A stretch of DNA of 64,000 bases from Norana najaformis (GCA_964023275.1 OZ029914.1:49678530-49742529), one strand, 5' to 3'; shown: positions 12,201 to 24,892, counted from the first letter of the stretch. Notes: a model not told the origin generated them from the letters alone. Numbers and translations: made by a program.

Positions 12201-13563
12201 CTAATCATACTGAGACACAGCTAAAATCGCGCACCAGAAAAAACGTTTAGAACCTGGGACGGCTAACTGAATAGTGCAGTCCTTCGAGAACTGGTTTATT
12301 TTTTTTAGAAAGGTGGGGCAAAATGCAATCAGAAGAGCTATAGTGGAGTAACAGTAAGACTGCCTGAGGAAGTATCAGAGAACTAAAGCAAGAAGTTCCC
12401 TGGAATGTATAGGCCTAACGTAATTTACAATTTACTCAGTATCCCCCACTTGAACATAACGCACTATTCAGTGGTGACAGTGGCCTATGTTTGGATTTCT
12501 AGAATGGTCATTAAATATAGCCAGTCTTTAATATGAGAAATATTATTGTAATAGAGATAGGCTGATTGTTAATTTTAGATCCCACCAAAAATGAAGACCA
12601 GCGATTCTGCAAAGCCGTTGCTATTTCGAGCATAATCATCGCGGTCCTTTTGTGTTTGAGCATAGCTATTCTGTAAGTTACACACAAACGATTGTGCCCA
12701 TACAAACGTTTTAGTCTTACATTACAATACATTTACATCGTGTTCTAAATACCTATTAAGAAACTATTCTTCCATAGACATGCATAATATATATATACAT
12801 CCATAATTATGTATAGGCTGTTAGTGTTAATTTTTCTATTAATCCCAAATGTAACGTCATATGTCTTACATGAGAATCACACTCCCATGTAGGATTCATA
12901 TGCCCTTATACGCGGGGCACGGTTGCCGATTGGTTGAAGAGTTCGGCTTGTAACACGAAGAGTAGGGGTTCAAGCCTCCCTTGAGGCTGTTACTGTGAAG
13001 TTACACCTCAGATTCACATTTACTGACTGCGCGTGCATTGAATGCAATATGACAATAGCAATAGCAACAACAACAAAAAAATATGGTCCCAAATTGTAGG
13101 ACATAGGAGACCATTTGGGAATGTTGTCGTATGGACTTCATATGTTCTACATAGGGCGTTGCTATTTGGGGAACCTACAAGTTTGTAATTTTGGCGAATT
13201 ATGATACCACAATATTTATCTCTAAGTCAGTGGCAGATTTAGCAATAGGCGTGAGGGACGGTTTGCCCCTGCGTCCCTCTTGGTAATATGCCAGCGCCCC
13301 CAGACTCCTGCATGATGGACTGCCAGAATATGGCGCCCCTCTGGAAATGCTCTAGCCCCACCCACCCCTTCGCAAGCAATGCTGGAGGCACCACTGGTCT
13401 GATTGTTTGTGCTCCTGCCTCTGTGGGTATACAACGGTGCGATTCCTTTATTTTTTTGTAATTTTTTAACCTAGATCCCTTTTGCATATTTTCTCGTACT
13501 CATTTATTTACAGGTGCTTCTTCAAGTTCAGGAAGCCAAAGAATTCAGAAAGGAAAACCAACC
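9211..13563 (+). CDS. Gene A: two-Ig-domain type I membrane receptor (3' end unresolved)
   Basis: Five exons join in frame: 9211-9280 (leader with hydrophobic core STLAVLFIILWTIL), 10297-10623 (first Ig, residues about 24-132), 11431-11805 (second Ig-like, about 133-257), 12579-12672 (membrane segment, about 270-289) and 13514-13563 (start of a basic tail, FFKFRKPKNSERKT). Every border is AG/GT; phases are 1,1,1,2 and the last donor is phase 1. Domain 1 is V-set-like with MEC, LKWEV and AAGLFTC, so the usual D-x-G-x-Y-x-C is altered. Domain 2 starts DSHPRC, has ITC...VEW...TCYKV and PDY, and carries about seven N-glycosylation sequons. This predicts a cell-surface recognition receptor; no ligand can be inferred. 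The terminal exon is not certain: 13863-14068 fits in phase without a tyrosine motif, and the exon at 26908-26957 also fits. See the second membrane cassette at 24893-26957. Confidence 0.8.
9485..9615 (+). mobile_element. LINE 3' end (family B) in gene A intron 1
   Basis: Shares 'ttatgattttgaattgcgattttgacttgaa'-type sequence, 'catcgactgatg' and 'ggcgctatagaagtcttta' with copies near 30900, 35290, and inverted at 11050, 14410, 25235, 51660 and 60925. Confidence 0.75.
9933..10187 (+). other. Unrecognised open frame in gene A intron 1
   Basis: An 84-codon frame ends at 10187. Its second half is aromatic and charged (FKSGFGYWYPNTIKHV, KIYFGTTKELIWQND). I do not recognise the family. It has no leader or Ig features and its phase was not matched to a gene A exon. 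It lies 110 bp before the first Ig exon, so it could be an unrelated gene scrap, a mobile-element fragment or an alternative exon. Confidence 0.3.
11048..11165 (-). mobile_element. LINE 3' end (family B), inverted, gene A intron 2
   Basis: 'taaacttctatagcgcc' and 'catcaatcgatgattgtc' match the reverse complement of the family B end. Confidence 0.65.
12044..12178 (+). mobile_element. tRNA-derived SINE (type 2), gene A intron 3
   Basis: Shares the head 'agtagccga...ggcttgtaac' and the tail 'cagcgccatcg...cattagatagtggc...ttaataaatgcag' with copies at 12917, 15430 and 32521. The B box is poorly preserved in this copy. Confidence 0.65.
12917..13020 (+). mobile_element. tRNA-derived SINE (type 2), gene A intron 4
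   Basis: This is the best tRNA-like head of the family. The segment 'gccgattggttgaagagttc' resembles a D-arm/A box, 'cttgtaacac' an anticodon loop, and 'gggttcaagcctcc' a B box. The downstream part is cut short. Confidence 0.7.
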
Positions 13564-13862
13564 GTATGTATTTTCATTTGGTGCATTTTACTTCTCCATG
13601 TATGATTGTTTGTGTATGTACTTTTGGTTGTCTCGCAGTTTGTTTTGGCAACATTGTTATTTGGAGAAATATCGGAACCTGTTGTGTTAGCTGAGGATCA
13701 ACTCAGTTTGTGTGGCGAGTTTCTGAACTGTGCAATAGTATATCCCTGTTCAGCAAAGCATGCAGCAAAGGCAATCTGTGATGCACGTACTTCAGGCCTA
13801 TGCTTGTAATTGCAGTTGCAATGGAGTGGTATACCTGATCGATACTGGGGATCGATTTTCAG

Positions 13863-14068
13863 CACTAATCCCAATGATGCAACCAAACAGAACCAGACCT
13901 GAGCCTCGGGGATCTGACCTCTTATTCCCAGACAGCCTGACTCTTGCGGACCTGATTCATATAACGCCAGTGATTAAGTTGATCTCTCTGACGCAGCTTT
14001 CGTGTAGAGCTAAGATTTTTCAGATTCACTTTATATCCATTAATTCGGTCATACCTATGAATTCATGA
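13863..14068 (+). CDS. Possible terminal tail exon of gene A (weak)
   Basis: After the acceptor-like 'gatcgattttcag', a phase-1 frame stays open for about 68 codons to a TGA. It fits the phase-1 donor at 13563. It has no tyrosine motif and becomes hydrophobic toward its end, which is unlike the tails of genes B and C, so it may be chance. A phase-2 reading gives a very short hydrophilic end instead. Confidence 0.2.
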
Positions 14069-14407
14069 GTCTAAGATGGTAATCATCAATGAAGTACGTG
14101 AGGCAAAGTTGCTTGATTGTCAGTGTTCTATAAGACTGCCCTAATTTTATAGATATCTCATCAATTTCTAATATCTATACATCACCTTAACAATCTGCTC
14201 TCAAAGGTTTAAATCTATTGTTGTAGAAATTTTCCTGACCAAAACAAAGACTGAAGGCCACTAGAACGGTCACAACCACGTCAGCCACGATGAACAAGGC
14301 TTCTTAATCTTTGCCGAACAATTATGAAGATTTCATGCAATGTAGCTTGATTAAACATGCAATGCATGTTCAAATACACTTAGTGTGACCTTATTTCTAT
14401 GGTCTAA

Positions 14408-14580
14408 TTATAATGGCCTATATAGCGCCGTCATCTTAATGCCTATGGCACTAATCGATTGTTGTTTCAGGTAATCATAATCACAATTCGTTGATGAGGC
14501 CAGGTCGAATTCCTATAGGTCAGAGAAACCAGAAGTTAAAGTAGGTCAGCTTGTTGAAACAGATGCGTCTTAAGTTTAGA
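14408..14580 (-). mobile_element. LINE 3' end (family B), inverted
   Basis: 'ctatatagcgccgtcat', 'aatcataatcacaattcg' and 'ggtcgaattcctataggtcag' match the reversed family B end; the extended flank also matches the copy at 25235-25430. Confidence 0.7.
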
Positions 14581-15172
14581 CCAGAATGATACGATTAGAA
14601 AATAACATAGTGGAGAGAAATATTATTCATTCATTGCAATTGATGAGCAAACCACTAAACTGAATAGAAGTAAGACAAACAAAATTATCGAGTTGTTTAC
14701 TTATGCCTAGGGAAATGCCTCATTTGTAATCAAATTAGCTCATTGATGGCAATAATTTACTGTCACTATTTAATTATGAAGGCTCTATAGTACGGTGTTA
14801 ATCAATCGTGCATTAAGGGTTTACTCAAGTTACAATCACGAAGACCTTCTCAGGTTAGACTCCAACCTACTCATTCAGTGTTTTATCCGCTAATTCTAAC
14901 TACCTTCCATTGAAGATTCATTTTATTCTGATATTTTACTCATGCTAATAGGACTTTATCCTCTGGTTCTGACTGTCGAAGTACGTAATCTTCAAGGGTA
15001 TTGCTTCTATCCAGAGGTATTTCGCCCAGTGGTTCAGATTTTATCCCATTGCAATGAGTGTACAGTGTCATCATATATTTTAGCTTTCGTCCATATGTCT
15101 GCCTGGACTGTTGCCAGTCTTAAATTGCTTACTGGTAATGGTGTACAATAGTGGTCAATCGCTCGCCTTGTG

Positions 15173-15228
15173 ATACAGATACAAGATACTAGATACAAGG
15201 TACAAGATACATACAGATACAAGGCGCC
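15173..15228. repeat. GATACAA short tandem array
   Basis: Seven or so imperfect copies of atacaagg/atacaag. Confidence 0.7.
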
Positions 15229-15279
15229 CTAAGGCGGTCCTCTTTGGAGGAAGTTCTTTGAGCAAAATCCTAAAGCACG

Positions 15280-15341
15280 ATTGTTGAGTGCCATAAGTTA
15301 TTAGTTCGTCATTAGATAGTGCCGCTGACTAATTATTGGAA
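15280..15341 (+). mobile_element. SINE (type 2) tail fragment
   Basis: 'ttgttgagtgccat' followed by 'gtcattagatagtgccgct' matches the tail of the next copy. Confidence 0.5.
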
Positions 15342-15429
15342 AAGGTTAGATGGTCATTTGAGAATTTTCTATGTTTCCAGTTTAATGTCCAGGTTACATT
15401 TCTTTGGCCATCCCATCATATTCTTGGGG

Positions 15430-15591
15430 TACAGTAGCCGACGGGACGAAAGTGGGCTTGTAACGAGGAGCCTCCGCCGAAACGGTTACCGTGTAGAGAC
15501 CTTGAGCAAGTCCTTCACTCATAATTTTTCAACGCCATCGTTTATGCTTTGTCATTAGATAGTGGCGCTTAATAAATCCAGAATTGTATAA
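15430..15591 (+). mobile_element. tRNA-derived SINE (type 2), near full length
   Basis: Head 'agtagccgacgggacgaaag', 'ggcttgtaacgagg', middle 'gagcaagtccttcactcata' and tail 'cattagatagtggcgcttaa' occur in order. The middle and tail agree with copies at 32521 and 12044. Confidence 0.75.
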
Positions 15592-15799
15592 AAAATCAGC
15601 GTCCCCTTTTTTAATGGTAACAGACTACTTTATGTAAATATTCAGATAAATGCATATGACTGTAATCCAATTGATACATCTAAAGTTACATGCATTGTAA
15701 ATAAAAGTTAATTGTGCTATAATGTTTGGTTATTGTATATTTGTTCTTGAGGTACTATATGTTTAAAGTTGATGTCTCCTTAACTGCAATCAGCAACCG

Positions 15800-15945
15800 T
15801 AATCGTAATCCCTAGATTTCTACAGTGCCCAACGAAACCCACGTCACGGGGACCAGCTTATTCACAGGCGCTCAGTTAAAACAAAAACGATAGGCAAACA
15901 GGGTTTGGTTCCCGGTCAAGATCCAAAATTTAGGTAGAGAGACAG
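15800..15945 (-). mobile_element. LINE (family D) 3' end only
   Basis: 'tagatttctacagtgcccaa', 'gcttattcacaggcgctcag' and 'gttcccggtcaagatcc' match the 3' ends at 8294 and 29990 in the same inverted orientation. Confidence 0.7.
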
Positions 15946-16626
15946 CAGTCCAGGTGTTTATAAATGGTTACTGAAATTTGAAAATGTCCGTGCATGGTAA
16001 TAAGTATAGACCTAAAAGTTTGATTGAAGATATTCGTCTTGTCTTCGCCTGTTTTGGGGTGAGATCATTTGAATCCACCAAATAGGTCAAATATAAAGAA
16101 ATCTCATTGCCACAAACACATTCGCGTGAAACAATGAAAGTCGTCATTTTGCAAATATATTTGCACCCATGACTTGTTTTGAAAGGTTTCAGCATTCGTA
16201 TACCTCCATGCATCTTCCCACTTGTACTGCAGCCTTAATGGACTGCAGAATAGATGATTTGGTTTACAATAAAGATGACTAACCAAAATGATGACTGTGT
16301 TTTAGGATACTTGAAGGCAATTAGTCAAATGTTACTGGTGTCTTTGTATACCCGGAAATTATGCCGTATACAGACGCAGCCAGCGGCGTATAGCAAGGGC
16401 GCTCGGATGGGGACAGCGGCCGACTGGTGCAAGGCTAGGGGTGCACAAAATGAGTGGGCAAAATAGTAATGAGCATTTCTGACTTTCGGAATTTAACTTA
16501 CACTTTACGGACATGGGGGACGCAGATTTTGCGCCTTGTCCCCGTAGGCAGGAGACCTTAGGTACACCCCAAAGGCCAAAGAACGCAAAATCAAATCAAC
16601 ACTAGATGCAGACAAAGACTATTAGT

Positions 16627-19288
16627 CTACAATTTTACAGAGTAATCATGCAGGACATTGCATTCCATGTATATCAAGTTCACACAGTAATGATGCAGGA
16701 CATTGCATTCCATGTATATCAATTATACAGAGTAATCATGCAGAACATTGCATTCCATGTATATCAATTATACAGAGTAATCATGCAGGACATTGCATTC
16801 CATGTATATCAAGTTCACACAGTAATCATGCAGGACATTGCATTCCATGTATATCAATTATACAGAGTAATCATGCAGGACATTGCATTCCATGTATATC
16901 AATTATACAGAGTAATCATGCAGGACATTGCATTCCATGTATATCAAGTTCACACAGTAATCATGCAGGACATTGCATTCCATGTATATCAATTATACAG
17001 AGTAATCATGCAGGACATTGCATTCCATGTATATCAATTATACAGAGTAATCATGCAGGACATTGCATTCCATGTATATCAAGTTTACACAGTAATCATG
17101 CAGGACATTGCATTCCATGTATATCAATTATACAGAGTAATCATGCAGGACATTGCATTCCATGTATATCAATTATACAGAGTAATCAAGCAGGACATTG
17201 CATTCCATGTATATCAAGTTTACACAGTAATCATGCAGGACATTGCATTCCATGTATATCAATTATACAGAGTAATCATGCAGGACATTGCATTCCATGT
17301 ATATCAATTATACAGAGTAATCATGCAGGACATTGCATTCCCTGTATATCAAGTTTACACAGTAATCATGCAGGACATTGCATTCCATGTATATCAATTA
17401 TACAGAGTAATCATGCAGAACATTGCATTCCCTGTATATCAATTATACAGAGTAATCATGCAGAACATTGCATTCCATGTATATCAAGTTTACAGAGTAA
17501 TCATGCAGTACATTGTATTCCATGTATATCAATTATACAGAGTAATCATGCAGGACATTGCATTCCATGTATATCAATTATACAGAGTAATCATGCAGGA
17601 CATTGCATTCCATGTATATCAATTATACAGAGTAATCATGCAGGACATTGTATTCCATGTATATCAAGTTTAAACAGTAATCATGCTGGACGTTGCATTC
17701 TATGTATATCAAGTTTACACAGTAATCATGCAGGACATTGCATTCCCTGTATATCAATTATACAGAGTAATCATGCAGAACATTGCATTCCATGTATATC
17801 AAGTTCACACAGTAATCATGCAGGACATTGCATTCCATGTATATCAATTATACAGAGTAATCATGCAGGACATTGCATTCTCTGTATATCAAGTTTACAC
17901 AGTAATCATGCAGGACATTGCATTCCATGTATATCAATTATACAGAGTAATCATGCAGAACATTGCATTCCATGTATATCAATTATACAGAGTAATCATG
18001 CAGGACATTGCATTCCCTGTATATCAAGTTTACACAGTAATCATGCAGGACATTGCATTCCATGTATATCAATTATACAGAGTAATCATGCAGAACATTG
18101 CGTTCCATGTATATCAAGTTTACACAGTAATCATGCAGGACATTGCATTCCATGTATATCAATTATACAGAGTAATCATGCAGAACATTGCATTCCATGT
18201 ATATCAAGTTCACACAGTAATCATGCAGGACATTGCATTCCATGTATATCAATTATACAGAGTAATCATGCAGAACATTGCATTCCCTGTATATCAAGTT
18301 TACACAGTAATCATGCAGGACATTGCATTCCATGTATATCAATTATACAGAGTAATCATGCAGGACATTGCATTCCATGTATATCAAGTTTACACAGTAA
18401 TCATGCAGGACATTGCATTCCATGTATATCAATTATACAGAGTAATCATGCAGGACATTGCATTCCATGTATATCAATTATACAGAGTAATCATGCAGGA
18501 CATTGCATTCCATGTATATCAATTATACAGAGTAATCATGCAGGACATTGCATTCTATGTATATCAATTATACAGAGTAATCATGCAGGACATTGCATTC
18601 CATGTATATCAATTATACAGAGTAATCATGCAGAACATTGCATTCCATGTATATCAAGTTCACACAGTAATCATGCAGGACATTGCATTCCATGTATATC
18701 AATTATACAGAGTAATCATGCAGGACATTGCATTCCATGTATATCAATTATACAGAGTAATCATGCAGAACATTGCATTCCATGTATATCAAGTTCACAC
18801 AGTAATCATGCAGGACATTGCATTCCATGTATATCAATTATACAGAGTAATCATGCAGAACATTGCATTCCATGTATATCAATTATACAGAGTAATCATG
18901 CAGAACATTGCATTCCATGTATATCAAGTTTACACAGTAATCATGCAGGACATTGTATTCCATGTATATCAATTATACAGAGTAATCATGCAGGACATTG
19001 CATTCCATGTATATCAATTATACAGAGTAATCATGCAGGACATTGCATTCCATGTATATCAATTATACAGAGTAATCATGCAGGACATTGTATTCCATGT
19101 ATATCAAGTTTAAACAGTAATCATGCTGGACGTTGCATTCCATGTATATCAATTATACAGAGTAATCATGCAGGACATTGCATTCCCTGTATATCTTTTT
19201 TTACAGAGTAATCATGCAGGACATTGTATTCCATGTATATCAAGTTTACACAGTAATCATACTGGACATTTCATTTCATGTATATCAA
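16627..19288. repeat. 45-bp minisatellite, about 59 units, with nested duplication
   Basis: The period is exactly 45 bp, so one frame is open through most of it and reads LYRVIMQDIAFHVYQ or VHTVIMQDIAFHVYQ. Two unit types, 'ttatacagagta' and 'gttyacacagta', often follow a 1-2 pattern, giving a 135-bp trimer. The same degenerate unit ('tttaaacagtaatcatgctg') occurs at 17670 and 19110, exactly 1440 bp (32 units) apart, so a large block was duplicated. The array stops at a T-run near 19195 plus two decayed units. It lies between the two membrane cassettes of gene A. There is no leader or splice context to suggest translation. Confidence 0.95.
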
Positions 19289-21268
19289 TACCCTTAAATC
19301 CTTTCGTGCACGCACATGACCGCTCAGATGCATCGCATATGTGCTCCATAACCACCAAAGCATCATCATGCGAAGATAAGAAATTTTCTGCTCCTCAGTT
19401 AATACCCATGTGTTAAAATTTCCATTATTCATGAAGGAGAAACGGAGAGGGATGCACATTTTTTTCAGAAAAGTAAGTAGCCTTTATTGTCATATGACCA
19501 GTGCACATGTATTACATTGCATAGATCAGTTGCATACATGTTGATCTATTTACACTAGATTTACACTGGCAAATTTTGTATATATACACCTGTCACGCTT
19601 ATTCGACTCCGCGCCTCAGATTCAGGTATACTGACGTTGCGCGAGTTACAAGTGCTTTAATAAATAAATAAATAAGACTCTTGTTTCATAAGGCGATGCC
19701 CCGAATCATATTATCACTTTAAATTGGTGGACGCGCTACATCTGTTCATCAGTGTTTGGTCTTGTAAAACTGTAAGTCATATGATCATGATTAAATTCTT
19801 GATGTTTGAGGCTAAAAAAGTGAGGTAGCTAATATTTGATAACGAAAATGAATCTCGCTTGGGGCGTTAAACCTTATCATCTTCTGCTGGGTGAATTAAG
19901 AGTAGTCACTTTTAAAACGCACCCTAGTTTGGCTTGTGAAGGCCAGTGGCTTGAAACACACAACCAAATTATAATAGTCTGCTTGTCGCTGTCTGTAGTC
20001 TGCATGAAACAGCCCGGGGCGGATGAGCGTTGGCTGCAGGAAACCCGTTCTTCGTAATACTTTGCTCTGCCTCCGACAGAAAAGGTTGTTACGCTGTGCA
20101 TACTGTAAGAATAGCTTGTCGAGTCGGATCATTGTTGTGTTGTCCAGTTATATACTGTTGTTCCGATATATTCTGAGGTATGTAATAAATGCTTTCTCCT
20201 TTAAGTTTCAGCAGAGCTTCCAGGTATATTTATTTCTTGCTTTGCTCTCTGGTCTCTTGCATATGTTCTCGGATTAAACTTATCCTATCGGGGAGAGGTA
20301 ATTGGTTTGGTTAAATGCTACAGAATCAAACTTAATTATTTTCGACTTACTTATTATCGTGAACATAATCGTAAACTCTAAATTTCTGCAGACAGCAAAC
20401 TTGAGAGGTTATTAAGGATAAAAAGAAACAGCAACGACAGACTCCTTGTCCATCATTGGTTTTATAAACAGTGATTGCGTATGGCAAAGGTAAACGACAA
20501 TTATGTTGATACTTTCGAGAGCTTCCTAAATATTTGAAAACCTTATCTAGACTATTTAACAAAAATTGTAATTGCCTCTTATACGGAGAGATCACCAAAT
20601 TTTATTAAATGTGCCGATGTTTCCTAATTCGCATAAGTAGCCTATAAGGGAAGAAGGTCGGTCGCCATCTTGGTGGCCTTTAGGCATATCATTACCCATG
20701 TCATAGTCTTTACTTGGGGCAGTGGATAGATTATCTGGCCTAACCCAAAGTCATTTAGTCGTATGTCAACTGGAAATGTTGGTTATTTGAACATAATTTG
20801 CCATATTTTTGTGGTTGGCCGATATTTATTTGATATACAGATTATGGATTTAAACCTAGACTGCATGGGCGCCTCGTATCTAAAAATAACTGAGCTTCAA
20901 TTCGCCTTGGCTTGCCAGCTTCCGCAGCACGCTGCCTGAGTTTTGTTGAAGGCATGCCTTCTATTGCACCGTTATGATAATGCACAGTTATTAATCTGTA
21001 TACATAGTCAACATAATCGCCCATCGTCGTTGCCTCATCCTCGACGCTACTTGCTTCAGAAACTCTGAAAATGCTGTCATCATTCAACTCTAGTTTGGTT
21101 GGGCTTTGCGTATGTGCGCAAGTTTGCCACTGGTGACTCTTCTAGTCATCCGAGCAATGTTTACTAATGAACGAATGTTCCATTTTAACATCGTTAGGGC
21201 AGAGGGCGCCTCTGATGAGTTTATCTTGAAGAGGTGCTATACAAATCTCAAACTACAATTACAAATTA
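19289..21268. other. Gene-free stretch, nothing recognised
   Basis: Only short open frames; no Ig, leader or membrane exon was found on either strand. A TAAA run lies near 19665. Confidence 0.5.
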
Positions 21269-21269
21269 C

Positions 21270-21372
21270 ACTAATAAATCAATATCAATCAATCAATCAA
21301 TCAACCAACCAATCAACCAATCAATATATCAATATGTCAATCAATTAATCATTCAATCAATATGTCAATCAA
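21270..21372. repeat. AATC tetranucleotide array
   Basis: Repeated tcaatcaatcaa with substitutions to aaccaacc. Confidence 0.85.
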
Positions 21373-22187
21373 CAGTCGCTTATAAGCAAAGTGCATTCCA
21401 AAGCATGTTTCATTATAAAGAACACCGTGTAAGGCAGTTCCATGCTTATGCATTGACATATGCATAAGCGTACATGCTCATGCATGCATAAGGCCAGGTG
21501 ACCAAATAGGCCTAATATGTGAATATCGCGTACAGCAATGTCTGCATCTTCTTTTCCGATACAATTAAGAGCGGAAGGATGATCGCCATTTTGTAGGCTA
21601 ACATAGGCCTGTACATTTGTGATTTTTCAAAAGAAGGCCTAGTCGGCATTTTATATGCTTCAATCTTCCAATTATGAATTGCACAGCCTTTATATACGAC
21701 AGAAAAAGTGCTTGGTTTAATACAAAGGAATCTATCTGAATAACGGCAACAGTTTTAGTATCTAGAACAGGATTCGCAAAATAATTCGCAAGATTTTTAT
21801 TGGTGGACCTGTAACCACCACTAACCACGACTGTTGTTCAGGAGATATGCAAAATCTACAATACGGCATCTGCAGCACGATGGCCGTGGTTGGTCAAGAC
21901 ACGGACTGAATTGTCCTAAATCAATAAGCTAAGGAGAAGGAGGGAGGAGCAGTGTATGCATACTGCATAATGCATGAACTACCACACATCGTTTATGCCT
22001 GTAAATGCATCAGCATCCGACAGCGGTGCGTCGCACAGAGCTGGCTAGTCCGAATTCTCCGACCAATCAAGCGCCTCGGCTCATATCACCCACCATTCAG
22101 CCGTCGACGGCTTTGTTATAAATTATCATAATCGGCATTTCTTGCGGTTCTTCCACACGGGAGGGTTTTCCGCATGACGTGGTTGTA
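21373..22187. other. Gene-free stretch, nothing recognised
   Basis: No supported coding or repeat feature; several taggcct motifs. Confidence 0.45.
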
Positions 22188-22352
22188 TCGTCATCATCAT
22201 CATTATCATCATCATCATCATCATCACCACTACCACCATCATTATTGTCGTCGTCGTCATCATCACTATCGTCATTATCACCCTCATTGTCATCATTATC
22301 TTATTTAACAACAACAATACAACAACAGCAGCATCATCAACATCATCATCAT
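22188..22352. repeat. ATC trinucleotide array
   Basis: Imperfect tcatcatcat with ACA/GTC interruptions; the Met- or Ser-rich open frames over it are by-products. Confidence 0.9.
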
Positions 22353-23600
22353 CGTTTGTTGCTTCGTAGATGTATAAATAAAGGCGGGTTCTCCAAATTA
22401 CAAACACGTGCAATTTTCTATGGAAATAGGAGAGACGAAATTTATCACAGAACAGACAAGTTGAGGGTAATATTTTAAATAAAACGTTAAAGAAAAAACA
22501 AGTAGCTGACCTAACCTAAATATCTGAACCATCGAACTTGTCTGAATTTGTTGGTCCTTTCGTTGCTTTCGATAACGTGCACTGAGATTTATTTCTAGCC
22601 GTTGATATGCAGTATTGTATACAATTTCGTCACATGTTTACACTAATTTACAATAAACTATAAGGAACACTGCCATTTTAATAGAACTTTATGTTAATTC
22701 TACACTTTATTGTGCATCGCAGTCTCGTCATACTTTTTAAATAGACCAAATAAAATTGTTGGATACTTAAAAACTGGTTTTAAGCTAGGTTATTTATGAA
22801 GCAGATCGCATTCAGGCTTCATGTAAGTAAGCCTATTCTACGACGCCATTTAAACAATTTAATTTGCTTTAAAAAATCAGCAGGCTGTCTCAGAAAGCCG
22901 TCTTCTCACTTGTTATTATGGCGCCTTTCTTATGTCTTTCGTTGTCTACCATAATGATGTAGGCCTATCTATGAAAATTGCAAGAGCCTTGCTCGGATGC
23001 AGAAGTTTATGAATGTTTTCAGACCAAGTGGAATTGTGGAATTGAATCGGTGCTTTTCCATCAGTTTATTTTTATTTTTTCAGATAATGACTTTCAAACT
23101 GGCTGGAGCAATAAAATTTGGTAAGTAGTGTATATACTCGCTGTACTGAAAGAAATGATTTTGCTTGCGAGTCCTGCGATGCGATGGATCGCTGGCGAAA
23201 ACAAGTCTCCTTTCAGGATATGGTGGCGAGCGGTGCTATTGATATGGCTTTATCTTCGGGGGACTTTAGGCCTTTAACAGCACGCGGGTTCGTGAATGGA
23301 TCAGTCCGACCGTACAGAGACAACACCGATTCTTTCTTTCGCACGTATATTACACGTATTTACACCGTATTTACAACAAATTCAGCAAACTCAGAGTCTA
23401 TGATTCGCATCGGCCTATTAGTCTAGCGAGGTCCGTTTAAGAGATACAGGTTTATTATCTTTCTTCTGTTCTCCGGAACCTAACGCCTCTTTCGACCGTT
23501 GTTTAGCGAATGCCTTCTTCGCTTCGCACCCTTCCTTAACTTTCCCCTTCATCTGTCAATCACCCAACTTCTCCCTTTCGCCATCCGATCAGCATCCCTC
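22353..23600. other. Gene-free stretch, nothing supported
   Basis: An AG-bounded 37-bp segment at about 23083-23119 with a GTAAGT donor was examined as an exon but does not fit the phase of neighbouring cassette exons. Confidence 0.4.
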
Positions 23601-23603
23601 TGC

Positions 23604-23655
23604 TCCGCCTCTCTCTCTCTCTCTCTCTCATTCTCTACCTCTCCCTCTCTCTCGT
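23604..23655. repeat. CT microsatellite
   Basis: A run of ctctct with a few interruptions. Confidence 0.85.
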
Positions 23656-24659
23656 TTACTTCTGCTTGTCAACTACGGGCGTCCTATCCGCCTCTCGTTA
23701 ATTACATCCAACTGTTCCCCAGTGTTCCATGCAAATTAATTACACACACAATAGCTAAATTATCGAACGTAATACAATCTACAATATGCAAAACCCTAAA
23801 ATCCTCATTGTTTTTACAACTTTTCACTACACTCGCCTTTTCGTAAATGTCGCTAGTAGGTGGTCTCAGATTGAAGTTTGAGGACTTTCTATGAGCATAT
23901 CTCATTAATTGTTTTGACTTTGCACTGTCATTAGCAACTCCTTCAATGTGAGGGGATAGCACGATCTCAGAAAACAATTTTCTCTCACAGCTCCTTATTG
24001 TTTTACTCCTGTTTGCAACCAAAGATTTGTCATTTGCAACTCTTATAGCATTCACTTGATTGTAATTGAAATAACGACAGTTTCTGTAACATCGTCAATA
24101 GCCAGCTATACTTCTTTGGTTCTTTATAGTTTCATTTATCAACGCTAGAATTAAAAGTTACATAATAGATGGAGTTCAGTTGTTACTTTGAAAAGTAAAT
24201 TAACTTCCATTTTGGACGACGTCACATAATTATGTACTTCAGGGCCTCTACAAGCACCATACATGTAGATCCTACACTGATATCAATAGCAGTGGTGACA
24301 ACTTATAGCTTTGCCGTTCGGCCTCAGTGCACTCTTACAACAAACTGTTCGCCACAAATACTTAAAATTTGTTGTTGAAGATAATTGCCATAATCAAGAT
24401 TTGATGAGCTACTGTTATTTGCTGCACACATTCTCTTATAACTGTAACACAAAGAGTATTTTATAGCGTCTGTTTAGAAAGTCTGAGAAGCGCTTATGCT
24501 AATCCTTATTTTATGCACTACAAGTTTCTTAATAAGTTTTTCGTTTCAAAGTTTTTGACTTTCGTAAAATGGTAGAATCTAGAAATCGAGTCTCATTATG
24601 TTGAGTAGCAGGCAAGAGGTTCTGAATAAGAAATGCGCGATATAAATATGTTGCGGAGA

Positions 24660-24752
24660 AAGAGTGAGACAGACAGAGACAGAGACAGACAGAGACAAAA
24701 AGAGACAGAGACAGAGACACAGAGAGACAGACAGAGAGAGCGAGAGAGAGCA
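24660..24752. repeat. GACA/GA microsatellite
   Basis: Repeated agagacagac, ending in gagagagcga. It lies about 140 bp upstream of the second membrane exon of gene A. Confidence 0.88.
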
Positions 24753-24892
24753 TTTTACGATGACAGTACAACAAAACAACGTCTTAGAAAATAGCAACTT
24801 GTTGAGTATTGTTATAGGCCTATATTATTGGAATATTTCGAAACAATTCAAAAGTATTAGGCTAATTTTTAATTGTAATTCATATTAAACAG

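Noticed and set aside
13648-13693. Alternative terminal exon of gene A after 'ttgtctcgcag'
   Set aside because: Gives a short hydrophobic tail with two Cys and a quick stop; no better than chance.
16606-19113. 355- and 476-codon open frames with a 15-residue repeat
   Set aside because: A 45-bp period keeps any stop-free frame open indefinitely; no leader, splice context or non-repeat domain, so it is a minisatellite artefact.
16627-19288. CRISPR-like direct repeats
   Set aside because: Units abut with no unique spacers, and the genome is eukaryotic.
23083-23119. AG/GTAAGT-bounded 37-bp segment considered as an exon before the second membrane cassette
   Set aside because: Only a phase-0 entry would fit the following exon, unlike every other junction in the family, and it encodes no leader or Ig strand.
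23118-23426. 102-codon plus frame
   Set aside because: No domain, no repeat or splice support.
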